Source: Drosophila persimilis (Eukaryota > Arthropoda > Insecta > Diptera > Drosophilidae). From it: DNA of 64,000 nucleotides. This document shows positions 31,333 through 41,435 of this stretch, piece after piece; the first letter of the stretch is position 1; every line of letters starts with the position of its first letter. The notes beneath the pieces were generated by a model. That model was not told the DNA's origin. It was given only the letters and a program-made list of their open reading frames with translations, and ran no database searches. Location: NCBI RefSeq assembly GCF_003286085.1, contig NW_020825408.1, positions 62,001 through 126,000 of the forward strand, given 5' to 3'. The position numbers and the translations under genes are program-made.

Positions 31333-33384
31333 CTAATTACTAGAAAGGTGTGTAAGGATTAGTAATTTAATAAGAGGAAGAGAATTAGTGGAGGATATAA
31401 TATGGTAGAGGGAATTATAGTCCGAGCATAAGACCCTAAACGGTTCATGCAAGGAATAATTCGATCTACAAAGTGGAAGGAACAACGGTATAAAGTTTCT
31501 AGTCAGTCTAATAGGAATCGTGAAGTTTATGCGGCTCAACAGATCAGGGCTGTCTATGTCACCCCTGATCAAGTTGTGCATAAATATCACACCAAGCATT
31601 TTTCTACGGTTAACTAAGGATGGGAGGTTTACTAATAATAGTCTACTAGAGTAAGATGGGAGTCTTACACCCGCATCCCAGTTAAGGCCCCGCAGAGCAA
31701 AGAGTAAAAAGTTTTTCTGTACTGATTCTATACGGTCCTGGTGTACTTTGTACTGAGGGCACCATACACAGGAGCCGTATTCTAAGATCGGACGAACAAG
31801 CGAGGTATAGAGAGTCTTTGTTATATAGGGGTCGTCAAATTCCTTTGACCACCTCTTTATAAACCCAAGCACGCCCATGGCCTTATTTACCATGGTAGAA
31901 ATGTGTTCGGAAAACTTTAACTTGGGATCTAACATAACACCCAGATCATCCACCAGGGTAATTCTCTCAAGAGAACCCCCAAATAGGGTGTAGGGAGCCA
32001 ACAAAGGGTTAGAACGATGAAATGTCATAACTTTGCATTTCGAGGCATTAAGGTGTAACAAGTTTGCACAACACCATGACTGAAAGCTATTGAGATCGGA
32101 TTGCAAGCGAGAATGAAATGAAATGTCCTTGTACTGGACACAGAGTTTAACATCATCCGCATACATAAGTACTCGAGAGTATGTTATTACTGAAGGCAAG
32201 TCATTAATAAAGAGTGTGAAGAGTAAGGGGCCTAGATGGCTGCCCTGTGGTACTCCCGAAGAAACCTTTACTGGTAAAGAGAGGGAGTTTTTGAAGAGGA
32301 CTCTTTGAGACCTAGAACAAAGATAGCTAGAAATCCATCTCAGGAGGTTGGGCGGAAACCCTAAAAGGTCAAGTTTATGTGCTAAAAGGGAATGGTTTAC
32401 AGAGTCGAATGCTTTACTAAAGTCGGTGTAAATAACATCCGTCTGTAAGTTACCTTGAAAGCCTTTAATAATGAAAGAGGTAAACTCTAACAAGTTCGTG
32501 GTGGTTGATCGCCGCCTTATAAATCCATGCTGAGTTGGAGATATAAGTGACTTGCAGAGATGTTGCAAGTGCGGAGTTAAAACCTTCTCAAACAATTTGG
32601 GAATAGCGGATAACTTTGCTATACCTCTATAATTTTTTACATCAGACTTACTACCTTTTTTATGGAGAGGAATTATAAACGATTCCTTCCAGATTGGGGG
32701 GAAGCAAGATGAATCAATGGACATGGTGAATAGTTTAAGCAATGGTCCACACAGAGCCTCGGCGCAGTACCTGAGTACACAACCTGGAACCCCGTCTGGA
32801 CCCGGTGAAAACACCGGCTTAACTAGTCGAAGATCTTGAAGTAGGGAATACTCATTTAACAAGGGACTGAAAATGCCGTTCGACCTCGGTAATCCGTATG
32901 GGTACGGTTGACCAGAGTAGCGTTCCTCAGAATAGGTAGTTTGGAAAAACTGGGCAAAAAGATCGGCAATTGCCTGATCATTATTTGCCGACGTATTACA
33001 AAATGATAGCGAGGATGGGTGTGCGGACGTTCTACGCTTACTGTTTACGAAGCAGTAAAATTGTCTAGGGTCCTGAGAAAAACGTATCCTGCAACGAGAT
33101 AGGTAGTTCTTATAGCATTGAGCATTAAGAACTGAAAAGTTTGACCGAGCTATTACATAACGAGAGTGAGAAGTAGGAGAACCCACTTCTTGAAATTTTT
33201 TATAAAGTCTTGATTTTAAGTTTTTTAGACTGGATAACTCTTTGGTAAACCAAGGGGGTTTTCCAGATCTAATCGGACAAGAAAGCGGGACACAAGAATC
33301 AAAAAAATGTGCCAAGAGCATTGTAAAAAAAAATGTTTGTGGCTTTTGTGACATCAGTGCACAAGTACAAAGCGGACCAATCAA
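31333..33384 (-). CDS. ORF2 reverse transcriptase of the CR1-like LINE
   Basis: Open for about 680 residues. Motifs: PPWFTKELSSLKN (linker), FSPGPDGVPG, SFIIPLHKKGSKSDVKNYRGI, VIYTDFSKAFDSVNH, SSGVPQGSHLGPLLFTLFIND and the catalytic LMYADDVKL. Then come HLNASKCKVMTF and VDDLGVMLDPKLKF (thumb). No RNase H follows. It ends at 31333, leaving about 300 bases of 3' UTR. Apart from the frameshift near 33340 this copy is well preserved. Confidence 0.85.
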   Translation of the reverse strand: MIGPLCTCALMSQKPQTFFFTMLLAHFFDSCVPLSCPIRSGKPPWFTKELSSLKNLKSRLYKKFQEVGSPTSHSRYVIARSNFSVLNAQCYKNYLSRCRIRFSQDPRQFYCFVNSKRRTSAHPSSLSFCNTSANNDQAIADLFAQFFQTTYSEERYSGQPYPYGLPRSNGIFSPLLNEYSLLQDLRLVKPVFSPGPDGVPGCVLRYCAEALCGPLLKLFTMSIDSSCFPPIWKESFIIPLHKKGSKSDVKNYRGIAKLSAIPKLFEKVLTPHLQHLCKSLISPTQHGFIRRRSTTTNLLEFTSFIIKGFQGNLQTDVIYTDFSKAFDSVNHSLLAHKLDLLGFPPNLLRWISSYLCSRSQRVLFKNSLSLPVKVSSGVPQGSHLGPLLFTLFINDLPSVITYSRVLMYADDVKLCVQYKDISFHSRLQSDLNSFQSWCCANLLHLNASKCKVMTFHRSNPLLAPYTLFGGSLERITLVDDLGVMLDPKLKFSEHISTMVNKAMGVLGFIKRWSKEFDDPYITKTLYTSLVRPILEYGSCVWCPQYKVHQDRIESVQKNFLLFALRGLNWDAGVRLPSYSSRLLLVNLPSLVNRRKMLGVIFMHNLIRGDIDSPDLLSRINFTIPIRLTRNFIPLFLPLCRSNYSLHEPFRVLCSDYNSLYHIISSTNSLPLIKLLILTHLSSN

Positions 33385-34158
33385 AATCCCTAATTAGGTT
33401 ATTAAGCTTCGAAAACTCGGCTTTACGAAAGCAGCGGACACGTTCAGGTAGTCTACTCGACCGATCCAATACAGTTGGTCCTATGTCTAGCGACACCTCG
33501 AAAGTAGGGTGGTAGGCGTCTTCAGGTATAGTGAGCGGAAGGGCTCGGGTTAACAACACTATGGTCGGATCCGATACAAAGCATAGATCAAGCAATCGAC
33601 CCAAGGAATTTTTCACATGATTGACTTGAGACAAGGACAGGTCAAGCAAGCCGTCAACAAAGTCATGTCGTGACATGGGCACTAGGATACTAGACTCGTT
33701 TACCGAAGACCAAACAGTTCCTGGCAAGTTGAAGTCACCAAGAACTATCATACGATCTTTATCAGATAGCGAGGAAGCAACAGCGGTTAAAGCGGACAAG
33801 TGCTGCTCATAAATTGAAATATCCGAAGAAGGTGGGATATACGAGCAAGTAATGAATATAGCGAAAGCGGGAAGAATCAGTTTTACACACAGGAATTCCA
33901 GTTCCTGTTGAACTTGGACTGTGAAGTGTTCTGACGTGAAGTAAGAGTCCACTGCAATTAGAACCCCTCCTGCACGTCGAGACGAACGGTCCTTTCTAAA
34001 AGTTGTGTACCGACCTGCCAAAACCTCGGAACTAAGAATGTCCGGCTTTAACCAGGTTTCAGTAAACACAATAACGTGGGAAGCAAATGCAACACTATCC
34101 CGGAAAAGAATGCTGAGCTTACTACGCAAGCCTCTTACATTCTGATAGGTTACTAAAA
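33300..34158 (-). CDS. ORF2 endonuclease of the CR1-like LINE
   Basis: APE-type endonuclease. In order: YQNVRGLRSKL (N), VIVFTETWLKPDI (E), GGVLIAVDSYF, CSYIPPSSD, DRMIVLGDFNLPG (D and N), RLLDLCFVS and the late DAYHPTFEV, where the usual SDH is replaced by AYH. The frame is open to 33299, then passes into the next frame (RT) with an overlap at 33299-33384, so one frameshift separates the two halves of ORF2. Confidence 0.8.
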
Positions 34159-34164
34159 GAGAAG

Positions 34165-35178
34165 TTAGTTTTTTGCAAAGGTTGGAGCAAGACGGGAAGT
34201 TGAGGAAGAGGAAGTTGAGGTTGAGGGTGGCACGCTGGAAAGATTTGGAAGCGATATGGGGGGCCTATTCTTCTTCTTAGCCTTAAACTCCTTCACCACC
34301 AAATGCTCCGGCCAAAATTTGGTGGAGCAAATGGTGTCAAATTGAGTTGGGGAGATGCTTATCTTAAACGACGCTATCTCCCTGGCATAAGAGAAGTTAA
34401 ATTTCTCCACCTTTAAACCCACGGCTTTTATTTTGCTTTGAATGAAAGCAGTTACATCATTAGATGTGAGGTCAGGGGCCAGCCGTGAAACAAAAACTTG
34501 TCGTTTTGGTGGGACTCCCACCAGTGGTTTAGTCACCGCAGGTCTAGTACCTGTGGTGGCAATATCCGGAGGTCCGGAACGTCTATTTACTGGTGGGATC
34601 GGGATAGACGGGACAACTAGTGAACTTGCGGACACCACGGACACGGACGCAGCAGACGTACTTGGCTGCACATTCTCCGAGGCGATGAATTCGGCTACCG
34701 AATCTGCATCGCCAGCAGCTTTCGTTGCCTTTGGAGTGGCAAACGAGATCAACTGCTGTACACTTGGAGTGGTCGGAGTCAATTTTTCGGCGGCGGACGG
34801 CTGAGTGACGGTTGGCACTTGCAGGTCCCGCGGAGTGACCTTTTTGCGCCTCGGAGACTCATTCAGCAGCTTTAAACCGCTAAACTGAGCCTCCATGGCT
34901 AGGAGCCGATCGTACTGGTTTTTAAAACCAACGGTCAGCTCCTTAAAGCCACTCCGCGTCTGCCTCATGAAAGCCACCATGTCTTTCTCCACCGCACGGC
35001 ATGCCTCGCAACTGTAATGCAAGCCATTACGTTTGGCTATGGCATCGCTCACGAGGCCAGAAAATCCCGCGCATTTTGCGTGGACTACGCTGTCGCAGAG
35101 CCAGCAGGGGACATTTGGCTGATCGTGAGTGATCTGCTTCTTGCAGGTTTTTTTAGCGCAGACCACAGCGAATTCCAT
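34165..35178 (-). CDS. ORF1 of the CR1-like LINE
   Basis: 337 residues, ATG at 35178. The N-terminal 60 residues hold a PHD-like zinc cluster (CAKKTCKKQ, CWLCDSVVHAKCAGF, YSCEAC). A helical region, a Ser/Pro/Thr-rich linker and a compact C-terminal domain (KRQVFVSRLAPDLTSNDVTAF) like the RNA-binding fold of LINE ORF1 proteins follow. The sequence just before the stop is GCA AAA AAC TAA, which holds a -1 slippery heptamer. ORF2 continues in that frame. Confidence 0.8.
   Translation of the reverse strand: MEFAVVCAKKTCKKQITHDQPNVPCWLCDSVVHAKCAGFSGLVSDAIAKRNGLHYSCEACRAVEKDMVAFMRQTRSGFKELTVGFKNQYDRLLAMEAQFSGLKLLNESPRRKKVTPRDLQVPTVTQPSAAEKLTPTTPSVQQLISFATPKATKAAGDADSVAEFIASENVQPSTSAASVSVVSASSLVVPSIPIPPVNRRSGPPDIATTGTRPAVTKPLVGVPPKRQVFVSRLAPDLTSNDVTAFIQSKIKAVGLKVEKFNFSYAREIASFKISISPTQFDTICSTKFWPEHLVVKEFKAKKKNRPPISLPNLSSVPPSTSTSSSSTSRLAPTFAKN
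34168..34174 (-). promoter_or_regulatory. candidate -1 frameshift site joining ORF1 and ORF2
   Basis: Minus strand A AAA AAC in ORF1 frame, directly followed by the ORF1 stop TAA. A one-base backward slip continues as CTA ACT TCT into the endonuclease (YQNVRGLRSKL) without a stop. The ORF2 frame has no ATG before the conserved endonuclease residues. No stimulatory structure was assessed. Confidence 0.55.
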
Positions 35179-35704
35179 TTTTTTTTATTATTCAAATATT
35201 TTATTAAAATCAAAAAAAATTAAAAATTTCCAAAACAAATTGGTATCAGACCAATGTGCCAGACAACGCTCAAAGCGGAATTGGTAAGAAAAAAAGAGAG
35301 CAGAGTGGAGAGCGGTTATAGCGAGAGCTACTAGATAGAGAGCGCTATTGCTCAGAAAGTTGAAAGAGCGAGAGAGAAAGAACAGTTATTGAGGTTGAGG
35401 TGATAGCGAGAGAGTGATAAGACAACAAAAGCTACCAGACGAGAGCGGACTGCAATGCAATACTCACTCACTGCAACAACACAACACAACACAAGCCGAC
35501 GCCGAAAAATAAAAAGTTAAATAATATTTTAACACAAATCAAAAGGCATGCACTCGCGTAAAAGAATAGGTTTCCAGATTGTTGTCTGGTTAGAAAGTAT
35601 ATTTAGAATTTAATTAGGAAAACTCCGGCTGTTTATTCGAAACAAAAGGAAAAATGCGGAGCGCAAAACAAAAACACGTCTGAACACTACGAAAGAGAAC
35701 GAAG
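35179..35704 (-). other. 5' UTR of the CR1-like LINE
   Basis: No ORF. Contains purine-rich GAGAGAG runs on the plus strand (35300-35430) and an A/T run before the ORF1 start. Its outer end merges with the gypsy sequence near 35705. Confidence 0.5.
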
Positions 35705-37234
35705 GTTTTTTGAAGACGACTTGCGTACGATTCCTTGCTCGATCCATTCTTCGACTTGCTTCTTTACGGCACTGGCTTCGTCTGTCGATAAACGACTCGG
35801 TGAGTGATGAAACGGCTTGATTACTCCGTCGGGAACTATCTTCAGTTGAATTGGAGACTGCTTTGCAACTTCTGTGGGCATTTGGTAGCTGTTTCTTATC
35901 ATCTGTTCAACGTCTTTTCGATATTGCGGTGGAGCTACAAAGGATGAATCTTCAGTTACATTATATATAAGAGCATGCTCATCTGTTGGCACAGGATCTG
36001 CGTCATGCTTCAAGAACGTGTATCCTTGCATATCAGCGACGAAACGGAACTTTTTAATGAAATCATGCCCCAAAAGTGCGTCGAAATCAATCTGGCTACT
36101 GGGGACTACTAAAAACTTCTGTGTGGTCTGCAAGTTATCCACGGTAACTTCTGCATTAAAGTATCCAACAGGCTTTGTTGATATCTGACCCAGACCGCGC
36201 AACATAGTTGTGCACTTCAAAAGTTTAACGTTTTTCATGGTCTTCAACATACTCTCTTTGATTATGGTTACATCTGACCCTGTATCCACAAGACAGTCAA
36301 CTACAATGCCGTTTATTTGAATTTCTTTCATGCGACTGCGACCCAAAATGACGCGAACTTTATCAACTTTATCAGCTTCATAAGGACAGTTACGCGAAAT
36401 GTGACCATTCTGATTGCAGTTAAAACACTTCGTTTCGGCTTTGCAGTCTTTGCGTTTGTGTTCTTCTGATCCACAGTTATAGCAATATTCTTTTTTACCG
36501 CTTTGCCCACTTTGCTGCTTGAAACTCGTCTTACGCTGTTCGTTATTGCCCTTCTTCTCCAATATGTTCAAACGATCATAGATATCGAACACTTCTTTCA
36601 AGGCCCTGAAGGTCTTACAGCGATACATGGCATACTTATAGTCTTTTCTTATGTCCAGACCGTTCACAATATGGCTTATAACAGCAGCGTCTTCAACATG
36701 TCCGACTGCTGCTATTTTTCTCATCTGCAGCAAGTACTCGTGCATCGACTCACTACTCTTCCTCTTTCTTTCTTGCAGCAGCTTATGAATGTCTGCACTG
36801 TTATAGCTACATGTGAATTCATCCAATAATACGTTCTTGAGTTCCTCATAGGTGCACACGCATTCTGCTTCAAGGAAAAGCTTAGCTGCACCGGTCATTT
36901 TTCCTCTGGCCTGCACATACTTTTGCTTTTCAGTAAGCTCATATGCGTCGGCATTTTTTTCGAAAATCTCAAACCATTTTTCTATGGGAACCGATTTTCC
37001 ATCACAATCGCTCACAACTTTTGTAAAATTATCTGGAGCGATCTTCATTTCTCGTTGCTCATCGCAAAGCACTTTCAAACTTAGCAACTTTATCATTTGA
37101 TCAATCTTGTCCTCAGTATTCTTTTCCGCATTTTCTAAATCTTCCCTCTCGTTTGCAATCGGGCGCGACGTTCCTGGTACAGCTTCTTCCTTCTCTCTCT
37201 CTTTCCAGTGCAACGGCGGCGGTGTTTGCATCAT
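35705..37234 (-). CDS. gag, protease and RT start of gypsy-2
   Basis: An ATG at 37234 opens one frame of about 510 residues. It contains an acidic N-terminus, the capsid block KWFEIFEKNADAYELTEKQK, two canonical knuckles (CYNCGSEEHKRKDC, CFNCNQNGHISRNC), protease with VVDCLVDTGSDVTII (DTGS) and LLGHDFIKKF, and the RT start AVKKQVEEWIEQGIVRKSSS. There gypsy sequence stops and the LINE begins. Gag and Pol are in one frame, so no frameshift is needed. No internal stop. Confidence 0.9.
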
Positions 37235-37554
37235 TTTGCGGCTCTTTTCGACTTGTGTCTGTGTACCCGACGAGTGCTTGTCTTTTCTGTTTATAAGTGT
37301 GTATCACACACAACGTGTCTGTGCGTGTTTTTTCTGCTTATGTATGTACTGCGCACGGACAAGGCGACGCACTATGGTCCGAACGACCACTTTTGTTGGC
37401 CAAAACCTAATTTTTCAAAGTCAAAACTGAAACCTGGTTTTGATCGCTTCGCATTAGAAAAAGATCGACCATTAAATCTGCGTACCAGAAATTTCCATAG
37501 ATGGCGCCACATTCGCAAAATCAGCTGTGCAACCCAACTGTTTTTATACCCGAT

Positions 37555-38651
37555 ACTCAAAATGAGTATTGGGGTATATTAGATTTGTGGTAAAAGTGGA
37601 TGTGTGTAACGTCCAGAAGGAATCGTTTCCGACCCTATAAAGTATATATATTCTTGATCAGCATCAATAGCCGAGTCGATTGAGCCCTGTCTGTCTGTCC
37701 GTCCGTCCGTCTGTCCGTCTGTCCGTCCCCTTCAGCGCCTAATGCTCAAAGACTATAAGAGCTAGAACAACGATGTTTTGGATCCAGACTTCTGTGATAT
37801 GTCACTGCTCCAAAAATATTTCAAAACTTTGCCCCGCCCACTTCCGCCCCCACAAAGGGCGAAAATCTGTGGCATCCACAATTTCGACGATACGAGAAAA
37901 CTAAAAACGCAGAATCGTAGTAGATGACTATATCTTCTAGAGTGCAAAATCTGAACCAGATCGTATAATTAATACAGCCAGAATCACGAAAACAATTTCA
38001 CTCTTTCTCGCTCTGTCTCACTCTAACACACAGGTTTCATGGTCGGTTTTGCCAATTGCAAAATATGAGTTCAAGGATCTCAGAACCTATAAAAGCCAGA
38101 GCAACCAAATTTGGTATCCACACTCCTGTGATATCGGACCTTGACCGTTTCCTGTCCAAATTTCGCCACACCCCCTTCCGCCCCCGCAAAGGACGAAAAT
38201 CTGAGGCAACCACAAATCTCAGAGACTATTAAGGCTAGAGTAACCAAATTTGGTACACACACTCCTTTAAGATGTCACTATAAAACGTATATCTCAGAAT
38301 TTCGCCCCACCCCCATCCGCCCCCACAAAGGACGAAAATCTGTTGCATCCACAATATTGCAGATTTGAGAAAACTAAAAACGCAGAATCATAGATAATGA
38401 CCATATCTATTAGATTGCTGAATCTGGATCAGATCAGATCATTTTTATAGCCAAAAGGAACAAATCAATTTGCAGTGGCTACGCAGCGCCCGACGTCACG
38501 CTCAGACTGATTTTCTGTCTCTCTCGCACGCACTCTTTGTCGTGTCGTTAAATATTAGCGGCGTCTGCCGGAGGAGAGCCATACTGACTTAGTATCGGGT
38601 ATAACTCTAGAGTTGCGGTGTCCGCAGCAACTCCCAACGTTCCCCCTCGTT
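37555..38651 (+). mobile_element. DINE-1 helentron inside the Transib element
   Basis: Full-length copy with TATACCCGATACT at 37555, short GTCTGTCC microsatellite, hairpin, and CCCCCTCGTT end. It is very similar to the copy at 6249-7355. Innermost level of a four-level nest. Confidence 0.9.
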
Positions 38652-39634
38652 ATAGTAAAGCACGTGAAGGGAAAAAGTGGCAAATTAATAACCACTTTAG
38701 ATATCTCAAAAATTGAAAAACGCCAAGACGTGATTAAATTTTTTTGTTGAATCTTAATCTGTCGGGTTCTTACTACGTGTTTTGAGTTTTTAACTGTCTC
38801 TAGTAGTTCTGATGTCTTCGTAATTGAAGGTTAAAGTGAGGCCTTCAACATGTGCCAACTTGTAATGAAAACTAATTTTTGAAAAGGTTTACAAAGTGAG
38901 TCCTACCTAGTCCCACCCTGAAACCTTTTTTGTGTCGTAGATTGATAAATTCTTTTTGAAATGTATATAGTTAGAAATGCCACTTTTTACCACAATTCTT
39001 GGAATTTGCATTAATAGAGCATAACCTCAAATTCGAAAATGCAGATTTGTTTGCCGAATGGAATTCAGAGAAGGGTAAAATTATCAATTATTTGAAAACG
39101 GATCTTAAGGCGACATATCATATGAAATTAATAAAGCTTTTGAAGATACCAGCAAGAAAATTTGTTACCGTTTGGCAACATACCGGAACAAATGCCGGTA
39201 AAATTCAAAGATGTTTGAACGAAAATATGTGGATTGGCCACAAGCCTTTGTTATAATACATTTATCTTTATGTCCAAATATGCTAACTATGTTCGTAAGG
39301 CTGTACAGGACCCAGTCGGAAAGCCGGCACATATCTCACTAAACGAGGCGTTAACCTTGCTTCTAGACAAGGATTTCGGCAATAATTTACGGAAACCTTT
39401 AAACGATTTTATTTTTATTTAAATCAAAATTTTTTTTAGTCGTGCAACGCCGTTTTCTTAAATAAAATATGCTTAATACTTTTTTTCACTATAACTAAAA
39501 ATTTAAATATGCATTATTAAAAAAAGGGGCGATGCCACACCCATTTTTTTTCTTAAATCCATTTCTTATTGATTATATGTATCCAATACAAAAAACTAAA
39601 TGAAAAAATCTTGTTCCGTTCGGGAGTTATTAAT
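38652..39634. other. Transib interior with short unassigned frames
   Basis: AT-rich. A plus-strand frame 38999-39256 (about 85 residues, with NYLKTDLKATYHMKLIKLL and ARKFVTVWQHTGTNAGKIQRC) overlaps another at 39234-39422. They could be remnants of a transposase or host sequence, but I recognise no catalytic residue and do not assign them. Confidence 0.3.
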
Positions 39635-39928
39635 TTTGGCCAACAAAAGTGGTCGTTCGGACCATAGTGCGACGCTGCGACGCGACAATGAATTTCACAA
39701 TTTTTCAACCGAATTAAACGACTGATATTTTATTAAAATCCGTGTCTACTGTTATGCTCACAGAATTTTGATTGTTCAACTTAATGTTTATAGCCACCAA
39801 CAACAACTTTACAACTTCATGTAGCTACAAACAACAACTTTAACAAATTTTCAACAATCCTCTTCTTGCATCAGCTTCTGCTTTCTTCTGTTTTTCTTTT
39901 TCACACACTCTGAGCTCTTTATTCGACG

Positions 39929-39942
39929 CGGACGAGCCCCCA
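39929..39942 (-). promoter_or_regulatory. tRNA-Pro-type primer-binding site of gypsy-2
   Basis: Minus strand TGGGGGCTCGTCCG, two bases inside the LTR end, matches the first 14 bases of the classic tRNA-Pro retroviral primer site. Confidence 0.65.
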
Positions 39943-39944
39943 AA

Positions 39945-40233
39945 TGTAAGATTAATATTAAAGTATCGTTTATTAATAATGTTTTGATCGAAAAAGAGTA
40001 CAAAGTGTTTGATTTAAGATGTGCAATTAATGATTCTGTTCTTCCGACTTTTTGTTCAACTTTCTGCTTCTACTTCCAACAACCGACTCCCATATCGATA
40101 ACCCCTTATCGGCTAGGTCTTTTAAACATCGGTTAAGTCTGGTTATATCGGTTAGGTCTTATCGATGGTATCTTAAGTTTAAATGTTAATTTAGATGGGA
40201 TAGTGTTAACTGCTTGATACACTGTCCATTACA
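39945..40233 (-). repeat. 5' LTR of gypsy-2
   Basis: Same 289 bp and same ends as the LTR at 28304; flanked outside by the second TATA of the target duplication. Confidence 0.9.
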
Positions 40234-41237
40234 TATATTCTTGATCAGCATCAATAGCCGAGTCGATTGAGCCCTGTCTGTCTGTCCGTCTGTCCGTCCG
40301 TCCGTCCGTCCGTCCCCTTCAGCGCCTAGTGCTCAAAGACTATAAGAGCTAGAGCAACGACGTTTCGGATCCAGACTTCTGACATATCACTGCTACAAAA
40401 ATATTTCAAAACTTCGCCCCGCCCACTTTTGCCCCCACAAAGGACGAAAATCTGTGGCATCCACATTTTTAAAGAAACGATTAAACCAAAAACGCAGAAT
40501 CGTAGAGAATGACCATATCTTTTAGACTGCAGAATCTGAATTGGATCGTATTATTATTATAGCCAGCATCAAGAAAACAATTTCATTTTTTCTCGCCCTG
40601 TCTCTCTCTAACACACAGGTAGCATAGGCGGCTTTGCTTAGAGTAAAACATTAGCGCCTAGATCTCAGAGACTATAAAAGCTAGAGCAACCAAATTTGGT
40701 ATCCACACACCTAATATATCGGACCGAGACGAGTTTGTTTCAAAATTTCAACACACCCCCTTCCGCCCCCGCAAGAGACGAAAGTCTGGGGATATTCACA
40801 AATCTCAGAAACTATTAACGCTAGAGTAAACAAATTTGGTATCCGCACTCCTGTTAGATCTCACTATAAAACGTATATCTCAAAATTTCGCCCCATCCCC
40901 TTCCGCCCCCCCAAATGACGAAAATCTGTTGCATCCACAATATTGCAGATTCGAGAAAACTAAAAACGCAGAATCATAGAGAATGGCCATATCTATCAGA
41001 TTGCTGAGTCTGGATCAGATCAGATAATTTGTATAGCCAACAGGAACAAATCAATTTGCAGTGGCTACGCAGCGCCCGACGTCACGCACAGACTGATTTT
41101 CTGTCTCTCTCGCACGCACCCTTTTTCGTTTCGTTTAATATTAGCACCGTCTGCCGGAGGAGAGCCATACTGACTTAGTATCGGGTATAACTGTAGAGTT
41201 GCGGTGTCCGCAGCAACTCACAACGTTCCCCCTCGTT
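40234..41237 (+). mobile_element. DINE-1, right piece of the outer split copy
   Basis: Resumes with TATATTCTTGATCAGC after the gypsy-2 LTR and runs through the microsatellite (40276-40314), the TTCGCCCC blocks, the AGTATCGGGTATA inverted copy (41178-41190) and the hairpin to CCCCCTCGTT at 41237. Confidence 0.9.
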
Positions 41238-41435
41238 CATTATAAAATTTTCATATGAAATATACCATGCACGAGACTACCACTCCCTATATAGGTTTTC
41301 TGCCACGATTTCCGCAAATCAGGTATTTTTACTTGAGAGTGCCTCTTAAAAATAGTTTATTTTCCTATTTTAATACAAAATACTATACTATCACTTCAAA
41401 ATTATTCATTTATATTAAGAAACATATATATACGC
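41238..41435. other. AT-rich spacer
   Basis: No gene or repeat recognised; a short unlikely open frame only. It ends where the gypsy-3 LTR starts. Confidence 0.4.

Larger units (their letters stand above)
31019..35704 (-). mobile_element. CR1-like non-LTR retrotransposon inserted in gypsy-2 pol
   Basis: Minus-strand LINE with a 5' UTR (35704 to about 35179), a PHD-like ORF1, an endonuclease plus RT ORF2, a short 3' UTR, and an A-rich tail next to the gypsy sequence at 31019-31027. Gypsy-2 pol stops at KSSS on one side and resumes ASRVVVVKKK on the other. Boundaries are uncertain by a few bases because of A/T runs, and no clear duplication is visible. RT style and the PHD-like ORF1 fit CR1 (DMCR1A-like) within the jockey superfamily. 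Confidence 0.85.
37370..39669. mobile_element. Transib-type DNA transposon, decayed, in the gypsy-2 leader
   Basis: Terminal inverted repeats start CACTATGGTCCG and are identical over about 35 bp (37370-37404 against 39635-39669). A 5-bp duplication CGACG flanks both ends (37365-37369, 39670-39674). Transib elements are known for CACWATGG ends and CGNCG-like GC-rich 5-bp duplications. Without the DINE-1 inside it is only about 1.2 kb, so it is non-autonomous or deleted. Confidence 0.8.
28304..40233 (-). mobile_element. young Ty3/gypsy element with tRNA-Pro-type primer site (gypsy-2)
   Basis: Bounded by 289-bp LTRs (28304-28592, 39945-40233) differing at two sites, with 4-bp TATA duplications in the host DINE-1. 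On the minus strand: LTR, primer site, leader, one gag-protease-RT-RNase H-integrase frame, polypurine tract, LTR. The frame is disrupted only by a CR1-like LINE (31019-35704), and the leader by a Transib-type transposon (37370-39669). Stripped of these, it would be a nearly complete element of about 4.9 kb. Confidence 0.9.
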
